DNA of 64,000 nucleotides from Hoylesella marshii DSM 16973 = JCM 13450 (GCF_000146675.1 NZ_GL397214.1:192824-256823), one strand, 5' to 3'. Numbered from the stretch's first letter, positions 9,920 to 18,457 are shown. The notes: generated by a model not told the origin, from the sequence alone. Program-made: numbers and translations.

Positions 9920-9925
9920 CGTAGG

Positions 9926-10402
9926 TTAGAATTTCGCCATTTTAATGGCCACCACGGCGCACTCGTCGCCTTTGTTACCCAATCGGCCTCCGCTTCTGTC
10001 GAGTGCTTGTTGCTGGTTCTCGGTGGTCAGCAGACCGTACACTACGGGAATCTCACTTGTAGCATTCAACTGTGCGATGCCTTGTGTCACGCCTTGACAG
10101 ATATAATCGAAGTGTGGTGTTTCGCCACGTATCACGCAACCGAGGATAATGACGGCATCATAACCGCCATTGAGAATCATTTGATGAGCACCGTAAATGA
10201 GTTCAAAGCTACCCGGCACTCTCTTTACGTGGATGTTTTCGGGTATGGCGCCGTGCTTCTCAAGGGTATGTACCGCGCTATTGAGAAGTGCACCGGTCAC
10301 GTCTTTATTCCACTCCGATACCACAATGCCGAAGCACATATTGCTGGCATCGGGTACGTTTGTAGGGTCGTAGTCTGAAAGACTGTGGAGAGCTGTAGCC
10401 AT
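9926..10402 (-). CDS. ribH: 6,7-dimethyl-8-ribityllumazine synthase
   Basis: Lumazine synthase (158 aa), the penultimate step of riboflavin synthesis, joining 5-amino-6-ribitylaminouracil with 3,4-dihydroxybutanone 4-phosphate. Family motifs: [16 protein letters not shown] at the substrate site, [17 protein letters not shown], and the catalytic-loop segment [20 protein letters not shown] with its histidine. The start codon directly abuts the stop of the upstream TPR gene with no intervening base, so translation is likely coupled. No other rib gene is nearby. Confidence 0.95.
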   Translation of the reverse strand: MATALHSLSDYDPTNVPDASNMCFGIVVSEWNKDVTGALLNSAVHTLEKHGAIPENIHVKRVPGSFELIYGAHQMILNGGYDAVIILGCVIRGETPHFDYICQGVTQGIAQLNATSEIPVVYGLLTTENQQQALDRSGGRLGNKGDECAVVAIKMAKF

Positions 10403-11098
10403 TTATTCAGATGCGCGTTCTATATACTTGTCTATCTCCTGATTGATGGGAGCATTGACATACTTTTTCTTAATGTCCTGATAAATCTGTAAAGCCTCGT
10501 TCTTCTTACCCTGACTTTCCAAAATTTCTCCGGCTTGGATGAGAAACGTGGGCGAAAGGCTGTTGTTCGTATTCTCGTCGGCTTTGCTGTCAGCCATAGA
10601 TGCTGCTTTCTTCAATGCGTTTACGGCGTCGTCTAAACGATTCACATGTGCATAGGCATTACCCAGTGCTGCTTGCGAAGCCGGACTAACCATGGCATCG
10701 TCCGAGGTGGAGTAGGCTTCTAAATATTTCACGGCATCGCTCCATTTGTTCAAGTTAGCATAGCAAAGTCCGGCATAGAGATTTGCCAAATTACCGGCTT
10801 TTGTATTGCTGTAATCGTCGGCCACTTTCACAAAGCCGATATAACCGGCACCGTCTCCGTTTAAAGCCTTGTCGAAAGCCTCGGCATTGAAGTATTCCTG
10901 ACCCTTTGCCAATGCCGTGCTTGCTTTATCCTCTCGCGGACCGGCCACGTAGTTGCTGTAAAGGATGATACCGGCCACCACAACAATTAGTGCCACGACG
11001 CCTCCACTTATTGCTTTCTTGTATTTCATGAAGAAAGCCTCTTTGTCGTTTAGTGCTCCTTCCCGAGAAGGAGTCTTTTGTAGCTTAATATTTGCCAT
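10403..11098 (-). CDS. TPR-repeat membrane-anchored protein
   Basis: 231-aa protein with an N-terminal cytoplasmic segment (about 30 residues), one transmembrane helix (AISGGVVALIVVVAGIILYS) and a periplasmic tetratricopeptide region: LANLYAGLCYANLNKWSDAVKYLE, QAALGNAYAHVNRLDDAVNALKKA and IQAGEILESQGKKNEALQIYQ are successive TPR units, described here as motifs. The layout resembles YfgM-type proteins, which act with the periplasmic chaperone/Sec network. The exact role here is inferred only from architecture. It heads the leftward group with ribH. Confidence 0.8.
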   Translation of the reverse strand: MANIKLQKTPSREGALNDKEAFFMKYKKAISGGVVALIVVVAGIILYSNYVAGPREDKASTALAKGQEYFNAEAFDKALNGDGAGYIGFVKVADDYSNTKAGNLANLYAGLCYANLNKWSDAVKYLEAYSTSDDAMVSPASQAALGNAYAHVNRLDDAVNALKKAASMADSKADENTNNSLSPTFLIQAGEILESQGKKNEALQIYQDIKKKYVNAPINQEIDKYIERASE

Positions 11099-11136
11099 TA
11101 TATTCTTGTTTAATTGATTTCGTTTAGAAAGCGTCG

Positions 11137-11168
11137 CAAAATTACGTAAATATTCTCAGATGGTGAAA
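11137..11168 (-). promoter_or_regulatory. Promoter of the TPR-ribH group
   Basis: Minus-strand TTTC (11165-11168), 20-base spacer, TAATTTTG (11137-11144): one mismatch in the -33 box. It is back to back with the recF promoter. Confidence 0.5.
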
Positions 11169-11183
11169 TATATTGATTCTTTT

Positions 11184-11215
11184 TTCGTTTTTCCTGCCCA
11201 AAACAAGTAACTTTG
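11184..11215 (+). promoter_or_regulatory. recF promoter
   Basis: TTCG (11184-11187, one mismatch to TTTG), 20-base spacer, TAACTTTG (11208-11215). The recF ATG follows 25 bases later. Confidence 0.5.
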
Positions 11216-11240
11216 CAGCCCACAGAACTACGTATTACGC

Positions 11241-12356
11241 ATGATTCTAAGCAAGATATCCATCATTAATTTTAAGAATATCAGAGAAGCTGTGCTTGAG
11301 CTGTCGCCCAAGATGAATTGCTTTATCGGCGACAACGGAGAGGGTAAGACCAACTTCCTCGATGCTGTGTATTATCTCTCATTTTGCCGGAGTGCAAGCA
11401 ACCCGATAGATTCGCAGATTATCTGCCATGAACAGGATTTCTTTATGCTCGAAGGCCGCTACCAGACCGATGAAGGAGAAGAGGTATCCGTGGCTTGTTC
11501 CATGAAACGTGGTACGAAGAAGCATTTCAAACGCAACAGAAAAGAGTACAAACGTCTCTCGGAGCATATCGGGTTTATTCCGCTTATCCAAGTTTCACCC
11601 TCCGACATTACGCTCATCGAGGGCAGCAGCGAAGAACGACGCCGATTGATGGACATTGTTATCTCGCAATACGACCGCACCTATCTCGAAACCCTCACCC
11701 GTTACAATAAGGCGTTGCAGCAACGCAACACGCTACTGAAGATGGATGACGAGCCCGACGAAACCCTGCTCGATATTTGGGAAACGGAGATGGCCGATGC
11801 CGGAGAACTCATCTTTCGTCGTCGCGATGCTTTCGTACAAGAACTTATGCCCACTTTCCAGAATTTCTACCAGCGCATCTCCGGCGACCAAGAGCAAGTT
11901 TCGCTCCATTACATCTCCCACTGTCAGCGTGGCCGGCTCCTCGACGTTATCCGGCGCGACCGTGCCAAAGACCGTGCTGTAGGCCATTCCTTGCATGGTA
12001 TTCATCGCGATGACCTCGAAATGATGCTCGGCGGCTATCCTATGAAACGCGAGGGCAGCCAAGGGCAAAACAAGACTTTCATTATTTCTTTGAAACTTGC
12101 GCAGTTCGACTTCCTCCGCCGCACAGGCAACGGCACTACGCCGTTGCTTTTGCTCGACGATATTTTCGACAAGCTCGATGCCCGTCGTGTAGAGCAAATC
12201 GTCCATCTCGTGGCCGGTAACCATTTTGGTCAGATATTCATCACCGATACAAACCGCGACCATCTTGACCGAATCTTGCACAATGGTGATTTCGATTACA
12301 AACTCTTCTCTGTCGCCCACGGCGAGATAAGCGAACGGGAGGAGAGTCATGTTTAA
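11241..12356 (+). CDS. recF: DNA replication and repair protein RecF
   Basis: SMC/ABC-like ATPase (371 aa) of the RecFOR pathway that loads RecA at single-strand gaps. The Walker A motif GDNGEGKTNFLDAV lies near residues 30-43. The signature-like segment GSQGQNKTFIISLKLAQ and Walker B LLLLDDIFDKLD are near the C-terminus, followed by the FITDTNRDH His-switch region. It overlaps the next gene by 8 bases. RecF is not next to dnaA/dnaN here, which is normal for Bacteroidales. Confidence 0.96.
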   Translation: MILSKISIINFKNIREAVLELSPKMNCFIGDNGEGKTNFLDAVYYLSFCRSASNPIDSQIICHEQDFFMLEGRYQTDEGEEVSVACSMKRGTKKHFKRNRKEYKRLSEHIGFIPLIQVSPSDITLIEGSSEERRRLMDIVISQYDRTYLETLTRYNKALQQRNTLLKMDDEPDETLLDIWETEMADAGELIFRRRDAFVQELMPTFQNFYQRISGDQEQVSLHYISHCQRGRLLDVIRRDRAKDRAVGHSLHGIHRDDLEMMLGGYPMKREGSQGQNKTFIISLKLAQFDFLRRTGNGTTPLLLLDDIFDKLDARRVEQIVHLVAGNHFGQIFITDTNRDHLDRILHNGDFDYKLFSVAHGEISEREESHV

Positions 12357-12639
12357 GCGGAAGGTACAATCCATAGACGACCTGCTCTCTCATTTCTTGC
12401 GTCAGCAAGGCCTTGAAACGCCCCTTCTCCAACGGCGGCTCATCGACGCATGGGACGATGTGGCCGGTCAGACTGTAGCCCGATACACAGGTGAGAAGTT
12501 CATAAAGAATCAAACCCTTTTCGTTAAAATCAGCAATCCCGCCCTTCGTTCCGACCTATCCATGATACGTACACAACTGATTAAACGCCTGAACGAAGCC
12601 GTAGGTAGCATCGTGATTTTCAATATCAAAATCTATTGA
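12349..12639 (+). CDS. DUF721 (DciA-like) protein
   Basis: 96-aa basic protein of the DUF721 family. The pattern LLQRRLIDAWDDVAGQTVARYTGEKFIKNQTLFVKISNPALRSDLSM is the usual KH-like core of this family, given here as positions 26-72. In bacteria lacking DnaC, DciA helps load the replicative helicase. In Bacteroidetes the recF-DUF721 pairing is common. The start overlaps recF by 8 bases, so expression should be coupled. Confidence 0.85.
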   Translation: MFKRKVQSIDDLLSHFLRQQGLETPLLQRRLIDAWDDVAGQTVARYTGEKFIKNQTLFVKISNPALRSDLSMIRTQLIKRLNEAVGSIVIFNIKIY

Positions 12640-12654
12640 TTTCTTTTACTGACT

Positions 12655-12833
12655 CGGCCTTGGCCGGAATCGATTTTAGAGTCTCTTGAGCATTTCGGCT
12701 TGGGCCGAAATCGTTTTTAAAGTCTTTTGGTCATTTCGGCCTTGGCCGGAATTGTTTTTAAAGTCTCTTGGTCATTTCGGCCTTGGCCGAAATTGATTTT
12801 AAAGTCTTTTGGCCTTTTCGGCCAAGGCCGAAA
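12655..12833. repeat. Array of five palindromic units with exact 41-bp period
   Basis: Five copies of an interrupted palindrome close to TTTCGGCCTTGGCCGAAA. The CGG of each starts at 12655, 12696, 12737, 12778 and 12819, exactly 41 bases apart. The linkers are also alike (ATTGATTTTAAAGTCTTTTG type). The array fills the gap between the convergent DciA-like and porin genes. The first and last units could also act as terminator stems. Confidence 0.9.
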
Positions 12834-12847
12834 TGGATTTAAAAGGG

Positions 12848-15169
12848 TTAATTGAAGAAATTCCAGCTGAGACCGAGGCGGAGGATACGGTCGTTGAGGG
12901 GATAGTGGGGGGTAAGAAAATACTGTCGGTTACCGCTTCCGGCATTTATATGACTCATCATGATGAAGAAACGTGTATGCTTTAAGTGAAAATTGGCATA
13001 GACATTCACAATGGGGTAGTTGCCTGTCTTTGTAAGCGAAGCGGCTTTTTCTTGTATGACGTATTGCCCAAGGGCAGGACTATATTCGGGTGCGTAGTAG
13101 CGAGTAAAATAGCGCAAGTCGGCACCGAGGTCACATTTCAGCACCTTGGCAATCTTAAAACGCAGATAAAGATTGGTATAGATGTTGAGGTCGGGCACGG
13201 GGAGAATCTTCTCGGCCGAGGATTTCTGATAGGTGATGCTGTTTTCCCAATTCACAAGACCAAGTGTAAAATCCTGACAGAGCATGGCGGTAAGCACATT
13301 GATATTGCTGCCGTGTTGGCGTACGGCAACGGTGTTGTTCGTTCGCGCATAGGTGGAAGATATATCGTAGTTCTGTGCCATATACGTGTAGTTGCGAATA
13401 TTGTCTACGGCAATCCGAAGAGCTGTGCGTGTGCGTTGAAGGCTTAAATGTCCTTCGATGCGTGTGCGTATCTCTTTGTCGAGGCCGGTATGATCCCACC
13501 AATAGTGCTTGGCATGATAGTGGCGATAGTAGAAGGTGGGGTTAAGATGGTGAACGAAAGCCTTTGCTTCCAGCTGCACGGTGTCGCCGAAGAGATGGAA
13601 TTTAAGGTCGGCTGCGGCATCGACCTTGAATTGTCCCGCATCTTCTCCGGCCAGCCATGTCTCGGCCAATACGTGATAGTGGAGAGCGTCGCCCTGTTCC
13701 TTGGACAGTTCGCCTCCGATACTCAGATGATGTTCGTTGTAAGCGGCAAATCCACCCACAGAGTCGGGGAGTGAGAAGTGTCTCAGCTCTGAAGTGACAA
13801 AGGCTTTCAGGCCGCTTTTCGCCCATTTGTTGAAGCCCTCGAGCAAGGCGATGGCGAAAGTGTTGCGCAGTGCGTAGTGCTTGGTGTTGTCGTAGATGGA
13901 GTCGTTATCGTATTTACTTGTAGCACGAAACGTGTCGGCATAGAAGCCCGTGGGTGTTTTGTAGGCTTGATAGATGCGGCGATAGTGGTCGAACTGTGCG
14001 GTATGGATGAAACTCGTCACGGGCACATACTCATTTTTCGTCCATGTGGTATCTGTGTGAGCTTTCTCCTTTTCAGCCGCAAGACTGTCGGTCGCAGCGC
14101 GAGCGGCATCTTTCGCTTGGTAAAGGGCGAGTGCTTGGGTCGTATCGCGTGGCTCTGTCCCCATGATTTTCGCATTCTCGGGACGTCCGGCAAATGTTTT
14201 CTTTTCTGATGAAGCAGCAACGGGACGACCCTCTCGTGCCGCTTTACGGTTGTCGGCTTCTTGTTGTCGTTTCTCCTCATTCTCCTTTTTCGCGGCAAGC
14301 GCAAAGCGGCGCGCCTCTATTTCCTCTTTCGTCATGGGTACTTTGCGGTTGAATCCGATGCTGTAACGATGCGTAAAGAACACGTGACGGTTGTCGTTGC
14401 GATTCCAATTCTTTTCCAACACGGTGGGAATCTCGCTGGTCGTGAATCCGTCGTTGAAACTTTCGGGATGCGTAATGTAATTGTCGTTCGTAATGCCTCC
14501 GTTCTCTGCATGTTTCTGATGATTCGTAGAAAGCAGCAGGTGTGCTTGGTAGCGGTCGCCAAGATACGAAGCGTACATGGTGTAATTGAAGAGGGCTGTA
14601 TTTTGGTTGGAATAGTACCCCCGCCCATAGAGGTAGTCGAACTTAAACCCCACACCGATGCGTTTGCCTGCATTCACGGCAAAGAGAGCTTTCAGATGGT
14701 CTTCCCCGTCGGTCTTGTCGCCAGCCGTGTTATATGAAAGATTGGTAATGGGCGAGTAAGTGTTGGTAAACAGAAACGAGCCTACGGGCACGATGAAGTA
14801 ATCGTAGGGCTGCGTGAAAATAAACTGACGCGTTTCGGGACGATTGATAAAAATGCGATGGATACGCGGGTCGCCGAGGTTACCCGTGGTATTGTATTCT
14901 CCTCGCATACCCGTGGTGAAGATAGTGTTCATAAACAGATGCGGCAACGTGTCGGGCACGGCCGCCTTTCTGTCGCCGAAGCGTTCGTCTATCGTCCATA
15001 CCTTTAGCCCTTTCGGTATCTCTTTATGCTGACTTTGTATGCTGTCGCTGCGCCCTCGGTTCCGAGCAGACGTGATGGTTCCGTCTTCGGTTATCTGATT
15101 GAAATCCTGTGCCGGCACGCACAAGGTAATGCTGAGACAGAGGAGTAGGGTAGAGGCGATTCTCTTCAT
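12848..15169 (-). CDS. Putative outer-membrane porin (Porin_10-like)
   Basis: 773-aa secreted protein. I start it at ATG 15169 (MKRIASTLLLCLSITLCVPAQ), which gives a clean signal peptide cut after VPA; the longer reading adds twelve non-signal residues. The rest alternates strand-like segments (YDYFIVPVGSFLFTNTYS, RIGVGFKFDYLYGRGYYS) and ends in RILRLGLSWNFF, the terminal aromatic typical of outer-membrane barrels. An internal charged, coiled-coil-like insert (about residues 280-370, rich in E/K/A/R) interrupts the barrel. This fits the Bacteroidetes putative porin family (PF14121). It follows the small membrane protein gene by 4 bases. Confidence 0.8.
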   Translation of the reverse strand: MKRIASTLLLCLSITLCVPAQDFNQITEDGTITSARNRGRSDSIQSQHKEIPKGLKVWTIDERFGDRKAAVPDTLPHLFMNTIFTTGMRGEYNTTGNLGDPRIHRIFINRPETRQFIFTQPYDYFIVPVGSFLFTNTYSPITNLSYNTAGDKTDGEDHLKALFAVNAGKRIGVGFKFDYLYGRGYYSNQNTALFNYTMYASYLGDRYQAHLLLSTNHQKHAENGGITNDNYITHPESFNDGFTTSEIPTVLEKNWNRNDNRHVFFTHRYSIGFNRKVPMTKEEIEARRFALAAKKENEEKRQQEADNRKAAREGRPVAASSEKKTFAGRPENAKIMGTEPRDTTQALALYQAKDAARAATDSLAAEKEKAHTDTTWTKNEYVPVTSFIHTAQFDHYRRIYQAYKTPTGFYADTFRATSKYDNDSIYDNTKHYALRNTFAIALLEGFNKWAKSGLKAFVTSELRHFSLPDSVGGFAAYNEHHLSIGGELSKEQGDALHYHVLAETWLAGEDAGQFKVDAAADLKFHLFGDTVQLEAKAFVHHLNPTFYYRHYHAKHYWWDHTGLDKEIRTRIEGHLSLQRTRTALRIAVDNIRNYTYMAQNYDISSTYARTNNTVAVRQHGSNINVLTAMLCQDFTLGLVNWENSITYQKSSAEKILPVPDLNIYTNLYLRFKIAKVLKCDLGADLRYFTRYYAPEYSPALGQYVIQEKAASLTKTGNYPIVNVYANFHLKHTRFFIMMSHINAGSGNRQYFLTPHYPLNDRILRLGLSWNFFN

Positions 15170-15173
15170 GGCT

Positions 15174-15410
15174 TTATCGTCTGATACGAAATATACACTC
15201 AACAATTTTTATCATGATGGCCACCAGAATAATGACGGTGCCCACCATTCTATCGCCGAAGAAATAGAAAAGCATGCCGACAACAGCAGCTATCATGAAA
15301 ACGAGGTTGAGTATCTGGCGTAACCCGTCGTAGGGACTTGGTTCGTCGACCTTGCGATGTCTGCGTGGCTGCAGGCGGTTATTGGCGGGAGAAGATGGAT
15401 TTTGCTTCAT
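15174..15410 (-). CDS. Small membrane protein, function unknown
   Basis: 78-aa protein from the ATG at 15410. A basic, disordered N-terminus (about 30 residues, rich in R/P/H) is followed by two hydrophobic helices, ILNLVFMIAAVVGMLFYFF and MVGTVIILVAIMIKIVECIF, and a basic tail. It lies directly before the porin gene and is probably cotranscribed with it. On the minus strand TACTTTTG (15423-15430) sits 12 bases upstream and may be the -7 box, but no -33 box is spaced correctly. Confidence 0.7.
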   Translation of the reverse strand: MKQNPSSPANNRLQPRRHRKVDEPSPYDGLRQILNLVFMIAAVVGMLFYFFGDRMVGTVIILVAIMIKIVECIFRIRR

Positions 15411-15499
15411 AACTTTTGCGGGCAAAAGTACGAAAATATACCGTATCGTGCCGTTTATTAAGCATTATTTAACCAAAAACAGTTATGAGAACCCGCAGG

Positions 15500-15625
15500 C
15501 TCTCATGACCGACTTAGGTTTCAGGGCAGTAAAGTTACAGATGATAAGTCGGCATTCGTACCCTGTACAGATGCCGTTTGTACGTGGCACAAACACGGTT
15601 TGTACAAAGAAAGGTCGGTAACCTT
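15500..15625 (+). repeat. Hairpin-ended dispersed repeat, copy 2
   Basis: Starts with CTCATGACCGACTTAGGTTT, which is one end of the 185-bp repeat. It continues through GATAAGTCGGCATTCG and two GTTTGTAC units, and ends in the hairpin GAAAGGTCGGTAACCTTTC. A decayed partner end (GTTATGAG) lies at 15482. Matches copies at 26745 and 46434. Confidence 0.8.
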
Positions 15626-15715
15626 TCACAGCACACATCGTATAAGAAAGAGCGATGGACTACAGTAGGAATGTCATCATGTAGAGGCATTTGCGGGAAA
15701 GTTTTGGGTGTTTTC

Positions 15716-15747
15716 CTTGTCCGCTTAAGAATCTTTCCGTACCTTTG
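15716..15747 (+). promoter_or_regulatory. Probable promoter of the adhesin locus
   Basis: CTTG (15716-15719, one mismatch to TTTG), 20-base spacer, TACCTTTG (15740-15747). The next rightward genes start at 16076 and 16347, so the transcript would have a leader of about 320 bases that includes the CA repeat. Confidence 0.5.
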
Positions 15748-15892
15748 CGGCGGTAAAAAGAATTCAAAGTGTCCAGCCAATTATCTGAGAATAACCCTAC
15801 CTTATTATATAAAGGTATCACCGAGGTAAAGAGAAATGCGTGTTTCTCCTTATCTTTTAACATTTTATATTTGGTTAATTCAAATAATTTGC

Positions 15893-15925
<33 letters not shown>

Positions 15926-16075
15926 CGACTTACTAAACGCTTTTGCATACGTGCGCGAGGTATGCCTCGCAATCCATCATTTAGACAAAGGACTTCCGAG
16001 AAGTTCCTCTGTTGGATGAGTCGTGTCTATATGTAAAGAAAATGAGTGTTCAGTATAAAAACAAACAGTAGTAAT

Positions 16076-16246
16076 ATGAAGAAAACAACGTTGGAAAGGC
16101 TATTCTATGTAAAGCCGGAATGTCGAGTATACCCTATCGAAGAAGAACAGTTCATCTGTACAAGCGTGTTGCCGAAAGTACCCGGTTCGACAGAAGAAGA
16201 ATGGGAAGAGGATGAGGATGTTAACGGAGGAGAGTTCGATATATAG
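16076..16246 (+). CDS. Small acidic peptide upstream of fimbrillin-like gene
   Basis: 56-aa peptide starting MKKTTLERLFYVKPECRVYP, with a strongly acidic C-terminus (EEEWEEDEDVNGGEFDI). No signal peptide or membrane segment. Similar tiny proteins with a K-P-x-C-x-x-Y start and an acidic tail recur upstream of surface-protein genes in Prevotella and Bacteroides; that statement is general knowledge of the pattern, not a match I could run. The upstream in-frame ATG at 16046 adds ten polar residues and was not preferred. Function unknown. Confidence 0.6.
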   Translation: MKKTTLERLFYVKPECRVYPIEEEQFICTSVLPKVPGSTEEEWEEDEDVNGGEFDI

Positions 16247-16346
16247 AGACTTAGCACATTCGGGAACTTCTCTGGTCTCTCGGGAAGGGAGGGGAAGGTC
16301 GAATGATGTGCTAATCATAAAGTTCAATACTTAAAATATAACTTCA

Positions 16347-18026
16347 ATGAAGAAACAAATATTACCTATGCTGTGCCTTTTGGGCACTATGATGTTCACG
16401 GCATGCGGCAACAACGAAGAAACCGACGAGAAGAACAACGGCAAGATTGTGATGAGTGCGGCGCAGTTCACGCTGACCGAAGAACCTTACGGTGAAGAAA
16501 CGGAGGTGGAGACGCGGGCTGCTGAGGCCTTACCCGAGACGCAGACCGTAGACTTGGGCAACGGCATCGAGGCAGAAGTGAGTATCGAGCGCGAACAAAA
16601 AGAGGCTACACACAAGGCCACGCGTGCCACGGAAATCAGCAACCAGCACTACACAATTACGGCTTTCAAGTGGGGAGTCGGTCGTGTGGGTGGCACGTTG
16701 CGAGGCACTGTGAGTGGTACTGGAGCTACGAAGACTTTTACTCCCGACCCGGGTACGCAGCATGAGATAGAGCTTCCACCCGGCACCTATACATTCTTCT
16801 GCTTCAATGACAAGGTGAGCGACGACGGTTCGTTCAATTATACGATTCAACAAGCCGATGCCGCTGGAGCACTTTTCGATTATAAGACAGTGGCCATCAG
16901 TGGTAACCATTATCGCGTGAACTTCGAAATGAAGCATCAGGCTGCCCGCATGCGCTTCGAACTGACCACCTATTGGGGTATCACCGGCATCAAAGCCACG
17001 GCAAGCGCCGACAATGGCATAACAGCATTCACTTATGATGACCTGATGTCGAACTACGCGGCGAGCGGAGGTGCTGTAACCTCTTCGGAATTTGGCTTCC
17101 CCAACGTCACAACCGAGGCCACCAACTATACCTATACTTCAACATCAGACTACGGGTATTTCCTCTGTAGTTTCTTTAATGGCGTACAGACGGCTTCAAA
17201 CCTCAAAATCAACTTCACATCGGGTTCGCTCTACGGAAAGTCTCTTGCAGGAAAGAGTCTGACGATCGGCGGCTTCCCTCGTTCGAGCATGCAGCGCAAT
17301 GAGTCCTATAAGGTGAAAATCAAACTGTTCTATAGCTACAACTATCTCTTCCAAGATGGAAGTGTCAGTACGTTGGCAGTAGGAAGAAAGGCAGGGAAGA
17401 CTGCAGTGGCTGCAATGATTTCAAGTAACAAGGCCATGGCACTGACAGATGCAGGCGGTACTTGTAATTGGAGTAACTCTGCCGTGAAGCAGAACGTCGT
17501 TTCCACAGATGCCTTTGCCACGGTCTACAACGACATGGATGGTCACGGTCATACTTGGTCAGCTGCCCATTCGGCCTCTGGTGTTGCCCATGCCAACGAC
17601 TTGAACTTTCCGGCTTTCTATCAGGCGACACATTACACTCCATTAAAGCCACTCACGGCTGGTGGAGGAATGTTGACTTCGTGGTATCTTCCTTCGATAG
17701 GCGAATGGAAATTGGCCGCACAAGCTATGGGTGGCTTCAATCCTGCCTCACTGACCACATGGCCAAATAATACACATCAAGCATGGAACGACCGATTGGT
17801 AAAGGTTATCAGCGTGCAGGCCGGAGGAACTAATCCGGTTTGGGGTAGCGGTCTTCCTTCTCATGGTTGGTATTGGGCAAGTAATGAGCATACCAACCCC
17901 GCTTCGGCCTTTCATGTTATTCTCTATCCCAACAGCGGTACCAATGGCTACGGCATGTATTTCGCCGCTAACCCCAAGGACAGGAACCCAATGCGTGTGC
18001 GGGCCTTCATTATCAAGGTTCATTGA
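16347..18026 (+). CDS. Fimbrillin-like lipoprotein with C-terminal DUF1566/FISUMP-type domain
   Basis: 559-aa predicted surface lipoprotein. The signal peptide ends in the lipobox FTAC (C20). Residues about 100-330 have the strand-rich layout of fimbrillin/Mfa-like proteins (PPGTYTFFCFND, VNFEMKHQAARMRFELT). The C-terminal third (about 350-559) has the signature of DUF1566/FISUMP domains: TSWYLPSIGEWKLAAQ near 445, GWYWASNEHTN near 508, and a final RVRAF. Such C-type-lectin-like domains sit at the tip of some adhesins and can be targets of diversity-generating retroelements, but no reverse transcriptase is in this window. The protein could be a stand-alone adhesin or a fimbrial tip subunit. 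Confidence 0.75.
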   Translation: MKKQILPMLCLLGTMMFTACGNNEETDEKNNGKIVMSAAQFTLTEEPYGEETEVETRAAEALPETQTVDLGNGIEAEVSIEREQKEATHKATRATEISNQHYTITAFKWGVGRVGGTLRGTVSGTGATKTFTPDPGTQHEIELPPGTYTFFCFNDKVSDDGSFNYTIQQADAAGALFDYKTVAISGNHYRVNFEMKHQAARMRFELTTYWGITGIKATASADNGITAFTYDDLMSNYAASGGAVTSSEFGFPNVTTEATNYTYTSTSDYGYFLCSFFNGVQTASNLKINFTSGSLYGKSLAGKSLTIGGFPRSSMQRNESYKVKIKLFYSYNYLFQDGSVSTLAVGRKAGKTAVAAMISSNKAMALTDAGGTCNWSNSAVKQNVVSTDAFATVYNDMDGHGHTWSAAHSASGVAHANDLNFPAFYQATHYTPLKPLTAGGGMLTSWYLPSIGEWKLAAQAMGGFNPASLTTWPNNTHQAWNDRLVKVISVQAGGTNPVWGSGLPSHGWYWASNEHTNPASAFHVILYPNSGTNGYGMYFAANPKDRNPMRVRAFIIKVH

Positions 18027-18191
18027 CATATTATACTCGTGATAGTTCCATCACTTGCTTGTGTCTTATCGTTCTTCCGAATTTTCCTGTTTAATAGCAA
18101 ACAGAGAAACCCTCTTTGCTGTTGATTGAAAGGAGAAAAGAAGGGCGCATGGGAATGCCCTGTTTATCGGCATTCTGAAGGGATGAAAAAA

Positions 18192-18291
18192 AGTTGGGCA
18201 ACTCGTTGGAAAAAGTTGGCCAACTATTTGCGCAAAGTTGGCCAACTTTTCATGTAGAGTCGGCCAACTATTTTCTTCAAGTCGGGCAAGT
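18192..18291. repeat. Array of five palindromes with exact 22-bp period
   Basis: Five 12-bp units start at 18192, 18214, 18236, 18258 and 18280, each exactly 22 bases after the last. Units 2 and 3 are the perfect palindrome AGTTGGCCAACT; units 1, 4 and 5 differ by one to three bases (AGTTGGGCAACT, AGTCGGCCAACT, AGTCGGGCAAGT). The 10-base linkers are not conserved. Confidence 0.9.
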
Positions 18292-18354
18292 GTCTTTTCA
18301 AGGCGTCTCAAACGAGACATTTCTGTTTACCTCGAAGTACTTTTATCTATTATC

Positions 18355-18401
18355 AAAAATCTGACAGTGTCAAATGGTGATTTTCACACTGTCAGATTTT
18401 T
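18355..18401. repeat. Inverted repeat with 16-base arms
   Basis: AAAAATCTGACAGTGT (18355-18370) pairs perfectly with ACACTGTCAGATTTTT (18386-18401) across a 15-base loop. The right half contains GATTTTCACACTGTCAGA, the unit that is tandemly repeated near 45951. It could work as a bidirectional terminator. Confidence 0.8.
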
Positions 18402-18420
18402 AGCAATGAATATTCGGTAT

Positions 18421-18457
18421 AAAAAATCCTCTCGGCTCATTGTGAGTCGAGAGGATT
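18421..18457 (-). terminator. Terminator of the leftward OMP gene
   Basis: A 15-bp stem with one mismatch (arms 18425-18439 and 18443-18457, loop TTG) is followed on the minus strand by a run of six T. It lies 34 bases after the OMP stop codon. Confidence 0.75.

Noticed and set aside
11733..12374. Minus-strand reading frame (213 aa) opposite recF
   Set aside because: Shadow of recF; no recognisable motif and no promoter.
16347..18026. Diversity-generating retroelement target
   Set aside because: The C-terminal domain type fits, but no reverse transcriptase, accessory gene or template repeat is in the window, so only the adhesin call is made.
18192..18291. Possible CRISPR array
   Set aside because: Units are 12-bp palindromes with 10-bp linkers, far shorter than CRISPR repeats and spacers, and there are no cas genes.
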